Assembly (NCBI GenBank): GCA_007693745.1
Contig: REDA01000041.1
Span: 37,903-101,902, forward strand
Source of the DNA: Balneolaceae bacterium
Lineage (GTDB): Bacteria; Bacteroidota; Rhodothermia; Balneolales; Balneolaceae
Direction: 5' to 3'
Length of the DNA stretch: 64,000 nt
The translations under genes and the position numbers were made by a program. The first letter of the stretch is position 1, and each line of letters opens with the position of its first letter. The notes under the pieces were generated by a model. It saw nothing but the letters and a program-made list of their open reading frames with translations. It was not told the origin of the DNA and ran no database searches. This document shows, one piece after another, positions 43,964 to 53,672 of the stretch.

Positions 43964-46900
43964 TCAGGAACAGCCTGTCGTAGATCCGCAGGTCATGCAC
44001 TTTAGGCATGTCCCGTTTCGGATCATGGTCATGCTGCCGCACTCAGGGCAGGAGTCGCCTGTATATCCAAGTTGTTTGGCCCGGTCGTAATCACCTTCGG
44101 CTTTTCCGACGGTTGCTTCTTTGCTGACAGCAGCAATTCCTTCTGTTACAAGCTTAACGTTCTTTTTTTTTGACTCTTCTACCACTTTACTGGCGAGGTC
44201 ATCTTCTTCAAACGGTTTCAGCTTGCGCATCAGAATATCTTCCGGGGCTACGTGGGCAAGATCCTCGCGCCCAAGGTACGTAACGGCCAGTTCACGGAAA
44301 ATATAATCGATGAGTGAAGTGGTCATCTTCACATGCGGACTCCCGTTTACCATGCCGCTTGGCTCAAATTTTGTAAAGACAAACGCATCCACAAATTCCT
44401 CCAAAGGCACTCCATGCTGCAGCCCCAGCGAGATGGCTATGGCAAAGCAGTTCATCAGACTTCGGAATGCAGCTCCCTCACGGTGCATGTCGATGAAAAT
44501 CTCGCCAAGCTGACCGTTCTCATACTCCCCGGTTCTCAGATACACACTCTGACCGCCAATTTTTACCTTCTGTGTGTACCCACTTCTTCGGAATGGCAGC
44601 CGCTGTCTTCGCGCTACATATTTATGTATGATTTTTTCAGCCGTTTTGATCACCTGATCCTGTGCTGCAAGTACCTGATCATCGTCTTCTTCAAGTTCCT
44701 CGAGTACGTCGCTCATGGAGTTCAGGGGCTGGCTCAGTTTAGAACCGTCTCTGTAGAGGGCGTTTGCTTTAAGCATCTTCTGCCACGACATCATGTAGGC
44801 ATCCTTGAAATCCTCTACTGTGGCTTCATTCGGCAGGTTGATCGTTTTGGAAATTGCCCCGGAGATAAAAGGCTGTGCTGCAGCCATCATGTGAATATGT
44901 CCGGATGCTGAGATGTATCGGGTTCCGATGCGCCCGCACTTGTTCGCGCAGTCAAAAACCGGCAGATGCTCATCGCGGATATAGGGCGCACCTTCGACTG
45001 TCATGGTTCCGCAGACGTAGTCGTTTGCCTCCTGAATCTGTTCCCTGCTAAAACCGAGGAAGCGAAGCATGTCGAAGCTGAAGTCTCCCAGCTGCTCTTC
45101 TGTGATACCCAGTGTTTTCTTGCAGAACTCTTCTCCGAGTGTCCAGTGGTTAAAGGCAAACTTGATATCAAAGCTTCCGGGCAGGGCGGCCTCCACGGCT
45201 TCGAGTTCATTCTTTGTGAAACCTTTCTCCGCAAGACTTTCAGCATTGATGTGGGGACAGCCTGAGAGGGAGCCCGCACCTTTTGCATAGCGGATGATAT
45301 CATGGATCTCTTCACTTTTATACCCAAGATTTTTCAGTGCCAGGGGAACGCTCTGATTGATGATTTTGAAGTATCCACCTCCTGCGAGCTTCTTGAATTT
45401 CACCAGGGCGAAATCGGGCTCTATCCCTGTTGTGTCGCAATCCATCACAAGACCGATGGTTCCAGTTGGGGCGATAACGGTTACCTGAGCGTTTCGGTAG
45501 CCATGTTTTTCGCCCATTTCAACCGCACGGTCCGAGTCTTCCCTGGCAGCTTTCAGCAGGTAGTCCGGGCAGTAGTTTTCGCTGATGCCCATCGGTTTGA
45601 TGGTCAGCGCTTCATAGTCATTCTCCGGGGCGTTCCAGGCGGCTCTCCGGTGATTTCGAAGCACCTTCAGCATATGCTCACGGTTTCGCTCAAACCCTTC
45701 AAAAGCACCCAGTTCGGCAGCCAGTTCGGAGCTTGTTGCATATGATTTCATGTGCATGATAGCGGTGAGTGCGCCGGCAATGGCAAATCCGTCGTCGCTG
45801 TCGTAGGGTACACCCTGCACCATCAGTGCAGCACCGAGATTGGCATAACCAAGCCCCAGTGTTCTGAAGATGTATGAGAGCTCCGCAATCTCCCTGGAAG
45901 GAAACTGAGCCATAAGCACTGAGATCTCCAGTACGGTGGTCCAGAGTCTTGTCGCATGGCGGATCGATTCCACGTCGAAAGTCCGGCAGGTTTCGTCCGT
46001 AAAGAACTTCATCAAGTTCAGGGATGCCAGATTACAGGCAGTATTGTCCAGAAACATATACTCTGAACAGGGGTTACTGGCTTTGATTTCGTCATCTTCC
46101 GGACAGGTGTGCCACTCGTTGATAGTATCGTGGTACTGTGTGCCCGGATCGGCGCATGACCAGGCAGCGTAGCTGATCTGATCCCAGAGATCGGTGGCAC
46201 TGAGGGTTTTCATCGGAGCCGGTTCACGCCCTTCCTCTGCTGCCTTACGCAGTTCAATACGGCCGTAAAGGTTCCAGTCGGAGTCATCTATCACAGCTTT
46301 CATAAAGCTGTTGGGGATTCTTACAGAATTGTTGGAATTCTGACCACTTACCGTCATGTATGCTTCGGAGTTCCAGTCGGTGTCATAGACATCAAATTCA
46401 ATATCCTTGAACCCCTGTGAGGCAAGCTGAATTACCCTTTCAATGTAGTTCAGCGGAACCTGCTCCGATTTTGCCTTGCGGATGGCTTTGCCCAGTTCAC
46501 GGTTCTTAATCGGGTCGCGGCTCACGGCTCCGTTATAGGATTTACCGTCGATCTGTACGGGTTCATGGCAGAGCCTGATGATCGCCTTCAGGTGTTTCTG
46601 AGTGATTTTTGAACCTGTAACAATAGCGGCTACTTTCTGTTCCTCACGCACCTTCCAGTTTATATATTCTTCAATGTCCGGGTGATCCAGATCCAGAGTT
46701 ACCATCTTGGCTGCCCTTCTTGTGGTACCGCCCGATTTGATCGCGCCCGCAGCCCTGTCTCCTATTTTCAGAAAGCTCATGAGCCCTGAAGATTTTCCAC
46801 CACCGCTGAGTGACTCACCGGAACCTCTCAGTTTGGAAAAATTGGTTCCCGTTCCGGAACCATACTTAAAGAGGCGGGCTTCCCTCACCCAGAGATCCAT

Positions 46901-47545
46901 TATTCCGCCTTCATTCACCAGATCATCATCAATACTCTGAATAAAACAAGCATGCGGCTGAGGATGGGTGTAGGCGTCCTTTGATTTCGTCAGCTTTCCT
47001 GTTTTGGCATCCACATAGTAGTGCCCCTGAGCGGGACCGTTGATACCGTACGCCCAGTGAAGGCCGGTGTTGAACCACTGCGGACTATTGGGTGCTGCCA
47101 TCTGGTCAGCCAGCATGTAGCACATTTCATCGTAGAAGATTCTCGCATCATTTTCGGAGTCGAAATAGTTATGATTCCACCCCCAGTAGGTCCAGCACCC
47201 TGCCAGTCTGTTAAACACCTGCCGGCTGTCAACCTCATGAGTGGTACGGTCCTCTTCATGCACTTTTGCAAGTGCCTTCAGATCCATTTCGGATCTCTGG
47301 AGCCATTCCGGAACCCCTTTTTCGTTTACTTTCTTAAGTTTAACCGGAACCCCGGCCTTTCGGAAATATTTCTGTGCAATGATGTCTGTGGCTACCTGTG
47401 ACCAGCCGGAAGGAACAACCACATCCGTCATTTCAAATATTTTGGAGCCGTCGGGATTTTTGATTTCTGATTTTCGCTTCTCAAATTTGAGATCACCATA
47501 GGGTGATTTCCACTCTTCTTTTGTGTAGAACCGGGTAAATTTCAT
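43964..47545 (-). CDS. nrdJ: Adenosylcobalamin-dependent (class II) ribonucleotide reductase
   Basis: Reduces ribonucleotides to deoxyribonucleotides using coenzyme B12 and needs no oxygen. The 1193-residue length is typical of the long class II form. Signature segments are [19 protein letters not shown] with the redox Cys, [20 protein letters not shown] with the radical Cys region, [20 protein letters not shown], and [20 protein letters not shown]. The C-terminus has [27 protein letters not shown], a zinc-ribbon-like tail used in re-reduction. It is the only RNR in the window. It implies cobalamin synthesis or uptake elsewhere. The start ATG at 47545 faces the putative replication origin. 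Confidence 0.97.
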   Translation of the reverse strand: MKFTRFYTKEEWKSPYGDLKFEKRKSEIKNPDGSKIFEMTDVVVPSGWSQVATDIIAQKYFRKAGVPVKLKKVNEKGVPEWLQRSEMDLKALAKVHEEDRTTHEVDSRQVFNRLAGCWTYWGWNHNYFDSENDARIFYDEMCYMLADQMAAPNSPQWFNTGLHWAYGINGPAQGHYYVDAKTGKLTKSKDAYTHPQPHACFIQSIDDDLVNEGGIMDLWVREARLFKYGSGTGTNFSKLRGSGESLSGGGKSSGLMSFLKIGDRAAGAIKSGGTTRRAAKMVTLDLDHPDIEEYINWKVREEQKVAAIVTGSKITQKHLKAIIRLCHEPVQIDGKSYNGAVSRDPIKNRELGKAIRKAKSEQVPLNYIERVIQLASQGFKDIEFDVYDTDWNSEAYMTVSGQNSNNSVRIPNSFMKAVIDDSDWNLYGRIELRKAAEEGREPAPMKTLSATDLWDQISYAAWSCADPGTQYHDTINEWHTCPEDDEIKASNPCSEYMFLDNTACNLASLNLMKFFTDETCRTFDVESIRHATRLWTTVLEISVLMAQFPSREIAELSYIFRTLGLGYANLGAALMVQGVPYDSDDGFAIAGALTAIMHMKSYATSSELAAELGAFEGFERNREHMLKVLRNHRRAAWNAPENDYEALTIKPMGISENYCPDYLLKAAREDSDRAVEMGEKHGYRNAQVTVIAPTGTIGLVMDCDTTGIEPDFALVKFKKLAGGGYFKIINQSVPLALKNLGYKSEEIHDIIRYAKGAGSLSGCPHINAESLAEKGFTKNELEAVEAALPGSFDIKFAFNHWTLGEEFCKKTLGITEEQLGDFSFDMLRFLGFSREQIQEANDYVCGTMTVEGAPYIRDEHLPVFDCANKCGRIGTRYISASGHIHMMAAAQPFISGAISKTINLPNEATVEDFKDAYMMSWQKMLKANALYRDGSKLSQPLNSMSDVLEELEEDDDQVLAAQDQVIKTAEKIIHKYVARRQRLPFRRSGYTQKVKIGGQSVYLRTGEYENGQLGEIFIDMHREGAAFRSLMNCFAIAISLGLQHGVPLEEFVDAFVFTKFEPSGMVNGSPHVKMTTSLIDYIFRELAVTYLGREDLAHVAPEDILMRKLKPFEEDDLASKVVEESKKKNVKLVTEGIAAVSKEATVGKAEGDYDRAKQLGYTGDSCPECGSMTMIRNGTCLKCMTCGSTTGCS

Positions 47546-47879
47546 AGTCTGTTAGTGATATTAATTCAGTAATTGCTAATTATATATTTCTTTTCGTACT
47601 CCGGGGGGAGTCTTACACGCCCTGGCTCTTATTCCATACCTGTCTGATCCGGCAGGGCTGTTTTTAACACCTTATATCTTGCCCGATTAAGAACTCTGCG
47701 TATCTTAAAAAAATGCTGGTTTGGATTCTCTAAACAGAGGTTTTATGGCTGCCCCGGAAATGAACCGAGGGTTTAAAGCAATTCCGGTGGCAAACTCAAC
47801 CAAAAAACAGTTTCCAAGCTCCTCTTACAGGCTTATTTATCAGCTTGCAATATATTTTAGTCAGACGCAGACAGCAAGA

Positions 47880-48255
47880 AAAAAAACAATAACTTTTCCA
47901 CAAAACATCCAAGTTATCCACAAAGCTGTCGGGACACGACCTCATGGGGTCACGAATCCCATTTTTACATTTTTTAAAAAAGCAGAATCCTGTATTTTAA
48001 ACTCCATCCGCAATGGAGTAAATCCTGTTTTTTTTTGCCCTGTGCATAAAATCCTGCTCATGAATAACGCAGAGGCCACTTTTTCAGGTTATCCACAAAG
48101 GTGAAAAGTTATCCACACCGGTATCTTTTGCCGGCGAAATCCGGTGGACATGATAAAATACATCATATGATCCTGATCATATCGATAAGTATTTAATAAG
48201 AATTGTAATATTTACATCAATTTTTTTATCACATTAAATTCTGAAAAAAATCTGT
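47880..48255. other. Putative chromosomal replication origin (oriC)
   Basis: Within an 843-bp gene-free gap (47546-48388) five sites match the DnaA-box consensus TTWTNCACA: TTTTCCACA at 47894-47902 and TTATCCACA at 47914-47922, 48089-48097 and 48109-48117 on the plus strand, and TTATGCACA on the minus strand at 48041-48049. The two plus-strand pairs each have exactly 20-bp spacing. An AT-rich tract (48140-48250) follows on one side, as expected for the unwinding element. Flanking genes are largely directed away from the site on the left and, beyond 52 kb, on the right. dnaA is not adjacent, which is not unusual in Bacteroidota. The call is inferred; GC skew was not computed. Confidence 0.65.
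48140..48250. other. AT-rich candidate DNA unwinding element of oriC
   Basis: Starting 23 bp after the last DnaA box, about 110 bp is strongly A/T-rich, with TTTAATAAGAATTGTAATA and long T and A runs, plus a short ATGATCCTGATCAT palindrome. This is the expected position and composition for the melting region. The short spacer contains GATAAG-type trinucleotides that could act as DnaA-trios, but I cannot establish that by eye. Confidence 0.5.
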
Positions 48256-48388
48256 CTTAATCCCTTCCGTTATCTGCTGATTCTGCCTGCCGATGCCGGT
48301 ACAGCTCCCAAAAAGCCATGATCACTCTATCCGGCCCGTTCTTTCGGGATTGCGTCATAACCGCTTCCTGCAGGAGACCTGTCACTCC

Positions 48389-49747
48389 TTATCGGTTGCT
48401 TCCGGCTGCATTGTTTGGCTCTTTCTGATTACGGATAAATTCACCCAGCAGTTCAGGCAGATCCGGTTTGCCGATTTCCTGTAGTGAATAACCGACCTGA
48501 ACCACAGGTTTGTTGATTTGAATAATCCTTGTGATGTCGATAGGAGTGCCCGACACCACAAGGTCGCACTCCACAGCATTGATCGTCTTCTCAAGATCCT
48601 TAATCTGTTCTGCTCCGTATCCCATGGCAGGGAGTAAAACCCCGATATCCGGATAGGTCTCAAATGTGTTCTTCAGCCTGCCCTTCGCAAAGGGCCGCGG
48701 ATCAATCAGTTCAGCAGCCCCGAATTTACGGGCAGCCACGGTCCCCGCTCCGATTTTCATATTCCCATGAGTCAGTGTCGGACCATCCTCAATCACCAAA
48801 ACACGCTTTCCTCTGATATCAGACGGATTTTCCACTGTTAAAGGTGACGCAGCGTCCACAACCACCGCATTTGGATTCACAAGTGTGATGTTTTCCCTTA
48901 CTTTCTGTATGTCTGCTGAGTTGGCACTATCCATTTTATTGATAATCACGATATCGGCCAGCCGCAACACGGTTTCACCTGGGTAGTAACCAAGCTCATC
49001 ACCCGGGCGATGCGGATCTGCAATGGTGATCATCAGGTCGGGTTTATAAAATGGAAAATCGTTATTCCCGCCATCCCATATGATGATATCCGCCTCTTTT
49101 TCCGCCTCCCTTAAAATGGCCTCGTAATCCACTCCCGAGTAGATCACATTTCCCCTGCGTACATGAGGTTCATACTCTTCCATCTCCTCAATGGTACAGT
49201 GATGCAGATCCAGGTCTTCTACAGTGGCAAACCTCTGAACTTTTTGTTTTGCAATATCCCCGTAGGGCATGGGATGCCGAACAGCCACAACTCTCAGCCC
49301 CATTTCCATGAGTATCTCTATGATCCTGCGTGAGGTCTGACTCTTTCCCCCTCCGGTACGCACAGCTCCGACAGCAATCACCGGCTTGCTGCTTTTGATC
49401 ATCGTGTTTCGGGTACCAAGGAGTGTAAAATCTGCACCCGCACTATTCACAAGGGAGGCAATGCTCATCACATCACCATAGGAGATATCACTGTAAGAGA
49501 ATACACATTCATCCACATTGTACTGCCGGATCAGCTCTGTGATCTCCTCCTGGGAATGGATCGGTATTCCATCCGGGTAGAGCTCACCAGCCAGTTCAGG
49601 CGGATATTTTCGACCCTCAATATCCGGAATCTGAGCCGCTGTAAATGCGACAACTTCCGTTTCCGGTCGATTCCTGTAAAAGGTGTTAAAATTATGAAAA
49701 TCGCGGCCCGCTGCACCTATAATGATGACTTTTTCCCGCTTCTGCAT
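48389..49747 (-). CDS. Cyclic 2,3-diphosphoglycerate synthetase-like GTPase
   Basis: A 452-residue P-loop protein of the cPGS family, known from methanogens, where it makes cyclic 2,3-diphosphoglycerate. The N-terminal Rossmann-like part is KVIIIGAAGRDFHNFNTF; the P-loop is GAVRTGGGKSQTS at 127-139, followed by VVAVRHPMPYGDIAKQ, a WDGGNNDFPFYKPD motif and a nucleotide-specificity NKMDSAN segment. Bacterial homologues have been placed in this family, but their reaction is untested in this lineage. Its start codon is 3 bp after the EF-G-like gene's stop, so the two form an operon. A function in cPGS synthesis is a family inference. Confidence 0.82.
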   Translation of the reverse strand: MQKREKVIIIGAAGRDFHNFNTFYRNRPETEVVAFTAAQIPDIEGRKYPPELAGELYPDGIPIHSQEEITELIRQYNVDECVFSYSDISYGDVMSIASLVNSAGADFTLLGTRNTMIKSSKPVIAVGAVRTGGGKSQTSRRIIEILMEMGLRVVAVRHPMPYGDIAKQKVQRFATVEDLDLHHCTIEEMEEYEPHVRRGNVIYSGVDYEAILREAEKEADIIIWDGGNNDFPFYKPDLMITIADPHRPGDELGYYPGETVLRLADIVIINKMDSANSADIQKVRENITLVNPNAVVVDAASPLTVENPSDIRGKRVLVIEDGPTLTHGNMKIGAGTVAARKFGAAELIDPRPFAKGRLKNTFETYPDIGVLLPAMGYGAEQIKDLEKTINAVECDLVVSGTPIDITRIIQINKPVVQVGYSLQEIGKPDLPELLGEFIRNQKEPNNAAGSNR

Positions 49748-49750
49748 AAT

Positions 49751-51883
49751 TTATCCGTTTTTTTCCGCTTCCAGTGCCTGTGTCTCTTCTATCACGCGCT
49801 TTTGCACATCGTGAGGTACCTGAGCATATTCCAGAAACTCCCTCGTAAAGGTTGCGCTTCCCTGTGTCAGCGATTTCAGACGGGTTGTGTACTGATCCAG
49901 TTCCTGCAGGGGAACCGAAGCTTTGATCTTCTGGATCGATCCCTCCGAGTCCATCCCCAGTATCTGACCTCTTCGCGAACTCAGATCACTCATCACATCC
50001 CCCATATAGGCGGCGGGTAATGTCACCTCAATTTCATAGATCGGTTCCATCAACTGTGGTGCAGCTTTTAGAAAGCCGTCTTTAAATGCCATGAGTGCAG
50101 CGGTCTTGAAGGCAGCCTCATTGGAGTCGACGGAATGCATGGAACCGTCATAAACCGACACCCTGATATCGCGGGCACGACACCCGCTTAACGGGCCATT
50201 TGCCATTTTCTCCATCACACCTTTTACGATTGCCGGCATAAAGCGGTTGTCTATCACTCCACCTACGATACAGTTCTGGAAAACAAGGGTTCCGCCCCAT
50301 TCAAGCTCAATTTTTTCAACGTTCCGCACATTCAGGTCATCCCGGTCAGGCATCCCCTCCGTCCACGGTTCGATCGAGAGATAGACTTCCGCATATTGAC
50401 CGGCACCCCCGCTCTGTTTTTTATGCTTGTACTGGGTATTCACCCGTTTGGTAATCGTTTCCCGATACGGTATTCGCGGCTTGATGAAGTCCACATCCAG
50501 ATTGAAACGCTCCTTAAGCTGATGCATAATCACGTTCAGATGTTCCTCTCCCAGTCCATGTAATATGGTCTGCTGCAGTTCCTGGCTGTGTTCCACCCTG
50601 GATGAGGGATCTTCTTTCACAATCTGATTCAGTGCAATCCCCAGTTTATCTTCCTCTCCTTCCTTGTTCAGCTTCAGCGCCACCCGCATGGTTGTATTCG
50701 GATAACGGGTCGGGGCAAACACCAGATCACTCTCTTTCAGGGATACTGTATCACCTGCATGCAGATCCTTGAGTTTTACAGCAATGGCAAGATCCCCTGC
50801 CGTTACCTCTTCCACTTCGGTTCGTTTGGCACCCTGGCTGATGTAAAGGGATCCCAGCCGAAGCCCGTCCTGCGTACGCCTGTTTACTAGATCCAAACCG
50901 GGCTTGACTGATCCACCGGTCACCTGTATAAATGTAAGGTCTCCCACATGGGTTTCAGATGAATTTTTAAAGACATAAAAAGAGGGGGGGCCCTCCCTGT
51001 CAATCAAGTACTCACTTCCATCCGCTTTCTTCAATTTCCGATCCAGTGGTGTTGGGGCAACATTTCCAAGGAATCCCATAATACGGCCTGTTCCCATATT
51101 TCGGGACGCACATGAACAGAATACCGGAAAAATATTTCGTTCAAGCAGACTGTTGGTTAGCCCGTCAGTCATCTGATATTCATCGAGTTCACCGTTCTCA
51201 AAATAGAGATCCAGCAGTGATTCATCATTTTCTGCGATCGTTTCTACCAGCTCATTATGGTAAATTTCTGCCTGAGCCCGCTGCGACTCCGGAATCGGAA
51301 GCTTATCGGGGCGTCCTCCATCTTCAGGAAACTCATACATCGTCATTTTCAGAACGTCAATGATCGCATGGAATTCCGGGCCTTCACTGTAAGGATACTG
51401 CACAACCACAACCCCCCGCCCAAACCGCTCCCTGATCATCTCAAGTGAACCGTTAAAGTCTGATTTATCACTGTCGAGTTTGTTCATCACGATCATCGAA
51501 GGAACATTCTCCTTTTCTGCTGCCCGCCAGAATGCTTCCGTTCCGATTTCCACACCCGATTCAGTGTTAATGACAAACATGGCTACATCAGCCACATGAA
51601 ATGATTCTGCCACCTGTCCGTAAAAGTCTGTGGACCCCGGCGTATCCAGGATGTTTACTTTGGTGCCTCTCCAGTCGAGATGCAAAAGAGATCCGTAAAT
51701 CGATTTCTGCTTCTCTTTCTCAATTTCATGATAGTCGGATGTCGTATTTTTGCTCTCTATGGTCCCTCTCTTTCTGATCGTGCCGGATTCAAAAAGCATG
51801 GTCTCAGCCAGTGTCGTTTTTCCGGAACCGGAATGGCCTAAAAGTGCAATATTTCTGATATTTTTAGGTTCGTATACTTTCAT
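49751..51883 (-). CDS. EF-G-like translational GTPase (EF-G2 type)
   Basis: A 710-residue ribosome-associated GTPase resembling elongation factor G. The P-loop is GHSGSGKTT at 16-24, switch II is DTPGSTDF, and the specificity motif is NKLDSD. Domains II-V follow, with the usual C-terminal segment GQILGMDSEGSIQKIKASVP. The switch I region (SKNTTSDYHEIEKEKQKSI) replaces the canonical RGITI of EF-G with QKSIYG, as in EF-G2 paralogues, so it is probably not the main translocase. It leads an operon with the cPGS-like gene. A stress or ribosome-recycling role is inferred, not shown. Confidence 0.88.
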   Translation of the reverse strand: MKVYEPKNIRNIALLGHSGSGKTTLAETMLFESGTIRKRGTIESKNTTSDYHEIEKEKQKSIYGSLLHLDWRGTKVNILDTPGSTDFYGQVAESFHVADVAMFVINTESGVEIGTEAFWRAAEKENVPSMIVMNKLDSDKSDFNGSLEMIRERFGRGVVVVQYPYSEGPEFHAIIDVLKMTMYEFPEDGGRPDKLPIPESQRAQAEIYHNELVETIAENDESLLDLYFENGELDEYQMTDGLTNSLLERNIFPVFCSCASRNMGTGRIMGFLGNVAPTPLDRKLKKADGSEYLIDREGPPSFYVFKNSSETHVGDLTFIQVTGGSVKPGLDLVNRRTQDGLRLGSLYISQGAKRTEVEEVTAGDLAIAVKLKDLHAGDTVSLKESDLVFAPTRYPNTTMRVALKLNKEGEEDKLGIALNQIVKEDPSSRVEHSQELQQTILHGLGEEHLNVIMHQLKERFNLDVDFIKPRIPYRETITKRVNTQYKHKKQSGGAGQYAEVYLSIEPWTEGMPDRDDLNVRNVEKIELEWGGTLVFQNCIVGGVIDNRFMPAIVKGVMEKMANGPLSGCRARDIRVSVYDGSMHSVDSNEAAFKTAALMAFKDGFLKAAPQLMEPIYEIEVTLPAAYMGDVMSDLSSRRGQILGMDSEGSIQKIKASVPLQELDQYTTRLKSLTQGSATFTREFLEYAQVPHDVQKRVIEETQALEAEKNG

Positions 51884-52385
51884 TGCAGTACCAAGTGGTT
51901 TTCAAATATTTACTATTTCCGTTTATTAGACAGCCCTCAGGAGCTATAATTTGCCCGAATTCAAGTCAGCGTTTTCCGTTTTAGATGTTGTCCCCGCTAC
52001 CTTTCATTTTAATTGGATGATTTTATTATAAAGAAGATTTTTAAGATATCAATCAGGGGAAAACTGACTCTTGCAGTTCCGTTATCCCTTACAAATGATG
52101 CGCTTCCCCTTCTTCAGCGAGTAATCGGAAGCACCCTTCCGTTCAGACTTCTTCTTAAAAATGAAAAACCATGGAATAAAATCATAACTTATTTTAACCT
52201 GGAGCTTTGAAAAGGCCGTTTTTTTTCTGTCAAAACGCCAGATTTCATGAAAACGTCAAATAACTGCCCCTTCAGGAGCATTTTATCTGTCCATAATGAG
52301 GTGAAACGACCTGGCAGAATGCTTTTCGGTTTTTATTCTGTCGATTTTACCGCAAGTGAATTAATTTCCTAAATAATGAGGCCGC
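51884..52385 (+). other. 502-bp intergenic region, nothing convincing
   Basis: Between the divergent EF-G-like and asparaginase genes. A 65-codon plus-strand frame (52013-52210) is basic and hydrophobic but resembles no known family. An AGCTTTGAAAA at 52204 recalls a repeat terminus, but the neighbouring sequence does not align with the repeat. No strong hairpin or promoter was recognised. Confidence 0.4.
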
Positions 52386-53378
52386 ATGAAAAAGATTTTA
52401 CTTCTGCAAACCGGAGGAACCATTTCCATGCATTTTGATCAGCATGGTTCACGGCTGGATCCTGAGAAATGGACAGAGGTGCTCTACCGGGAAGTTCCGG
52501 AACTTGAAAAAATTGCACTCATTGACATACAGAATCTCTTTTTTGAAGACAGTTCAGACCTGAATCAAAAGCACTGGATTTCTCTCAGCTCCAGGATCTA
52601 TGAACAGCTTTCTGATTACGACGGGTTTGTCATTCTTCACGGAACAGATACCATGGCATATACTGCATCCGCACTCTCTTTTGCTCTTCCGGGGCTAAGT
52701 AAACCGGTGATCCTCACCGGCAGCCAGGTACCTATGAGCAAAATCAGAAGTGATGCACGTCGAAATCTGATCAATGCCGTTGAGCTCGCAACCTGCAATG
52801 TGCCGGAGGTTGCCATCTGCTTTAATGATCACCTCTACAGGGGGAACAGAAGCACCAAGATGAGTATCAACGATTTTGACGCTTTTGCCTCTCCCAATCA
52901 TCCGCCCCTGGCCGAAATCGGGATCAAGATCAATCTGTCTGAAAAAGTACTCCAATCCGGCACACTCACTCCTCAGCATCAGCCTTTTTTTGATAATTCG
53001 CTCTATGTGATCAGACTCTATCCAAATTTAAACCCCTCCTTTCTGAATGAAATCCTTCTGAATCCGCTGAATGCTGTGATCATTGAAGCGTTTGGGCATG
53101 GCAACGTCCCTTCCAGGGGTGAGCTCTCTCTCCTTCCGTTTATTCAGCGCTGCCGTGACAGGAAGTGTCATGTGATCATTACGACTCAGGCACCCTTTGA
53201 TGAAGTGGATTTAGACCTGTATGAGGGAAGCCGAAGGATCCGTGACATGGGGGCCCTGAGCGCCGGCGGCATGACCATGGAGGCAACTGTCACAAAAACC
53301 ATGCATCTGCTTGGAAAAGAGTGGCCGGAACCGGACTTCAGAGAGCTGTTTATGAGAAACCTCTGCGGGGAGAGGTGA
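52386..53378 (+). CDS. ansA: Type I L-asparaginase
   Basis: Cytoplasmic asparaginase of 330 residues converting L-asparagine to aspartate and ammonia. The catalytic motif LLLQTGGTISM is at residues 5-15 with nucleophile T12, and the second motif HGTDTMAYTASAL is at 85-97 (T87, D88). No signal peptide is seen, consistent with the type I cytoplasmic enzyme. The start is ATG at 52386. It is followed by repeat copy 5 and then the exonuclease gene on the same strand. Aspartate released here could feed the GatCAB/tRNA-Asn system, but that link is speculative. Confidence 0.95.
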   Translation: MKKILLLQTGGTISMHFDQHGSRLDPEKWTEVLYREVPELEKIALIDIQNLFFEDSSDLNQKHWISLSSRIYEQLSDYDGFVILHGTDTMAYTASALSFALPGLSKPVILTGSQVPMSKIRSDARRNLINAVELATCNVPEVAICFNDHLYRGNRSTKMSINDFDAFASPNHPPLAEIGIKINLSEKVLQSGTLTPQHQPFFDNSLYVIRLYPNLNPSFLNEILLNPLNAVIIEAFGHGNVPSRGELSLLPFIQRCRDRKCHVIITTQAPFDEVDLDLYEGSRRIRDMGALSAGGMTMEATVTKTMHLLGKEWPEPDFRELFMRNLCGER

Positions 53379-53393
53379 TCATTTTCTTTAGGA

Positions 53394-53527
53394 ATCCGAA
53401 GCACTCTGCTTTTACCCAAAATCTTCGTTACCAGTCATTTAAAAACCCCACTTATCACCAATACGCTGTGGTTTGATCCTTGCTTCAGCCCCGATCCCCA
53501 GTAATCTTCCCGGTTTTTCAAACCACC
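53394..53527 (-). repeat. Inverted-end dispersed repeat, copy 5 (inverted, diverged)
   Basis: Read on the minus strand this matches the repeat family: its left end GGGTGGTTTGAAAAACCG corresponds to GGGGGCTTTGAAAAACCA, followed by degenerate forms of the GATCAAGGCG block, a CAGCGT-type block and AACGAAGATTTTGGGTAAAAG at the right end. The right terminus is decayed. It lies 16 bp after the asparaginase stop and is the only copy in opposite orientation. Confidence 0.65.
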
Positions 53528-53672
53528 CTTTTGTTTATTCAGCATAATGGATAGATTTCCTGTTGCGGAGATGATCATCTGTTTTAGCATCCTGCTTTAC
53601 GGTTTGCTGATTTGTGAACCTTTTGAGACTCTGACCATTTTATCAAACCCAGCCAAAACCTGTTGGATCCCC

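Noticed and set aside
47735..47825. A possible sixth, badly decayed copy of the inverted-end repeat (GAGGGTTTAAAG and ACAGTTTCCAAGCTCC segments)
   Set aside because: Only the right half aligns, with many gaps; similarity is suggestive but not sufficient to list it as a copy.
47721..48104. A 127-codon plus-strand open frame inside the nrdJ-cPGS gap
   Set aside because: It runs through four DnaA boxes, has no recognisable domain and has a low-complexity composition; the regulatory or origin interpretation explains the region better.
52013..52210. A 65-codon frame upstream of asparaginase
   Set aside because: No family resemblance, no clear start signal; could be real but cannot be supported.
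52200..52260. AGCTTTGAAAA near 52204 as another repeat terminus
   Set aside because: Only about 11 bases match; neighbouring sequence does not align with the repeat.
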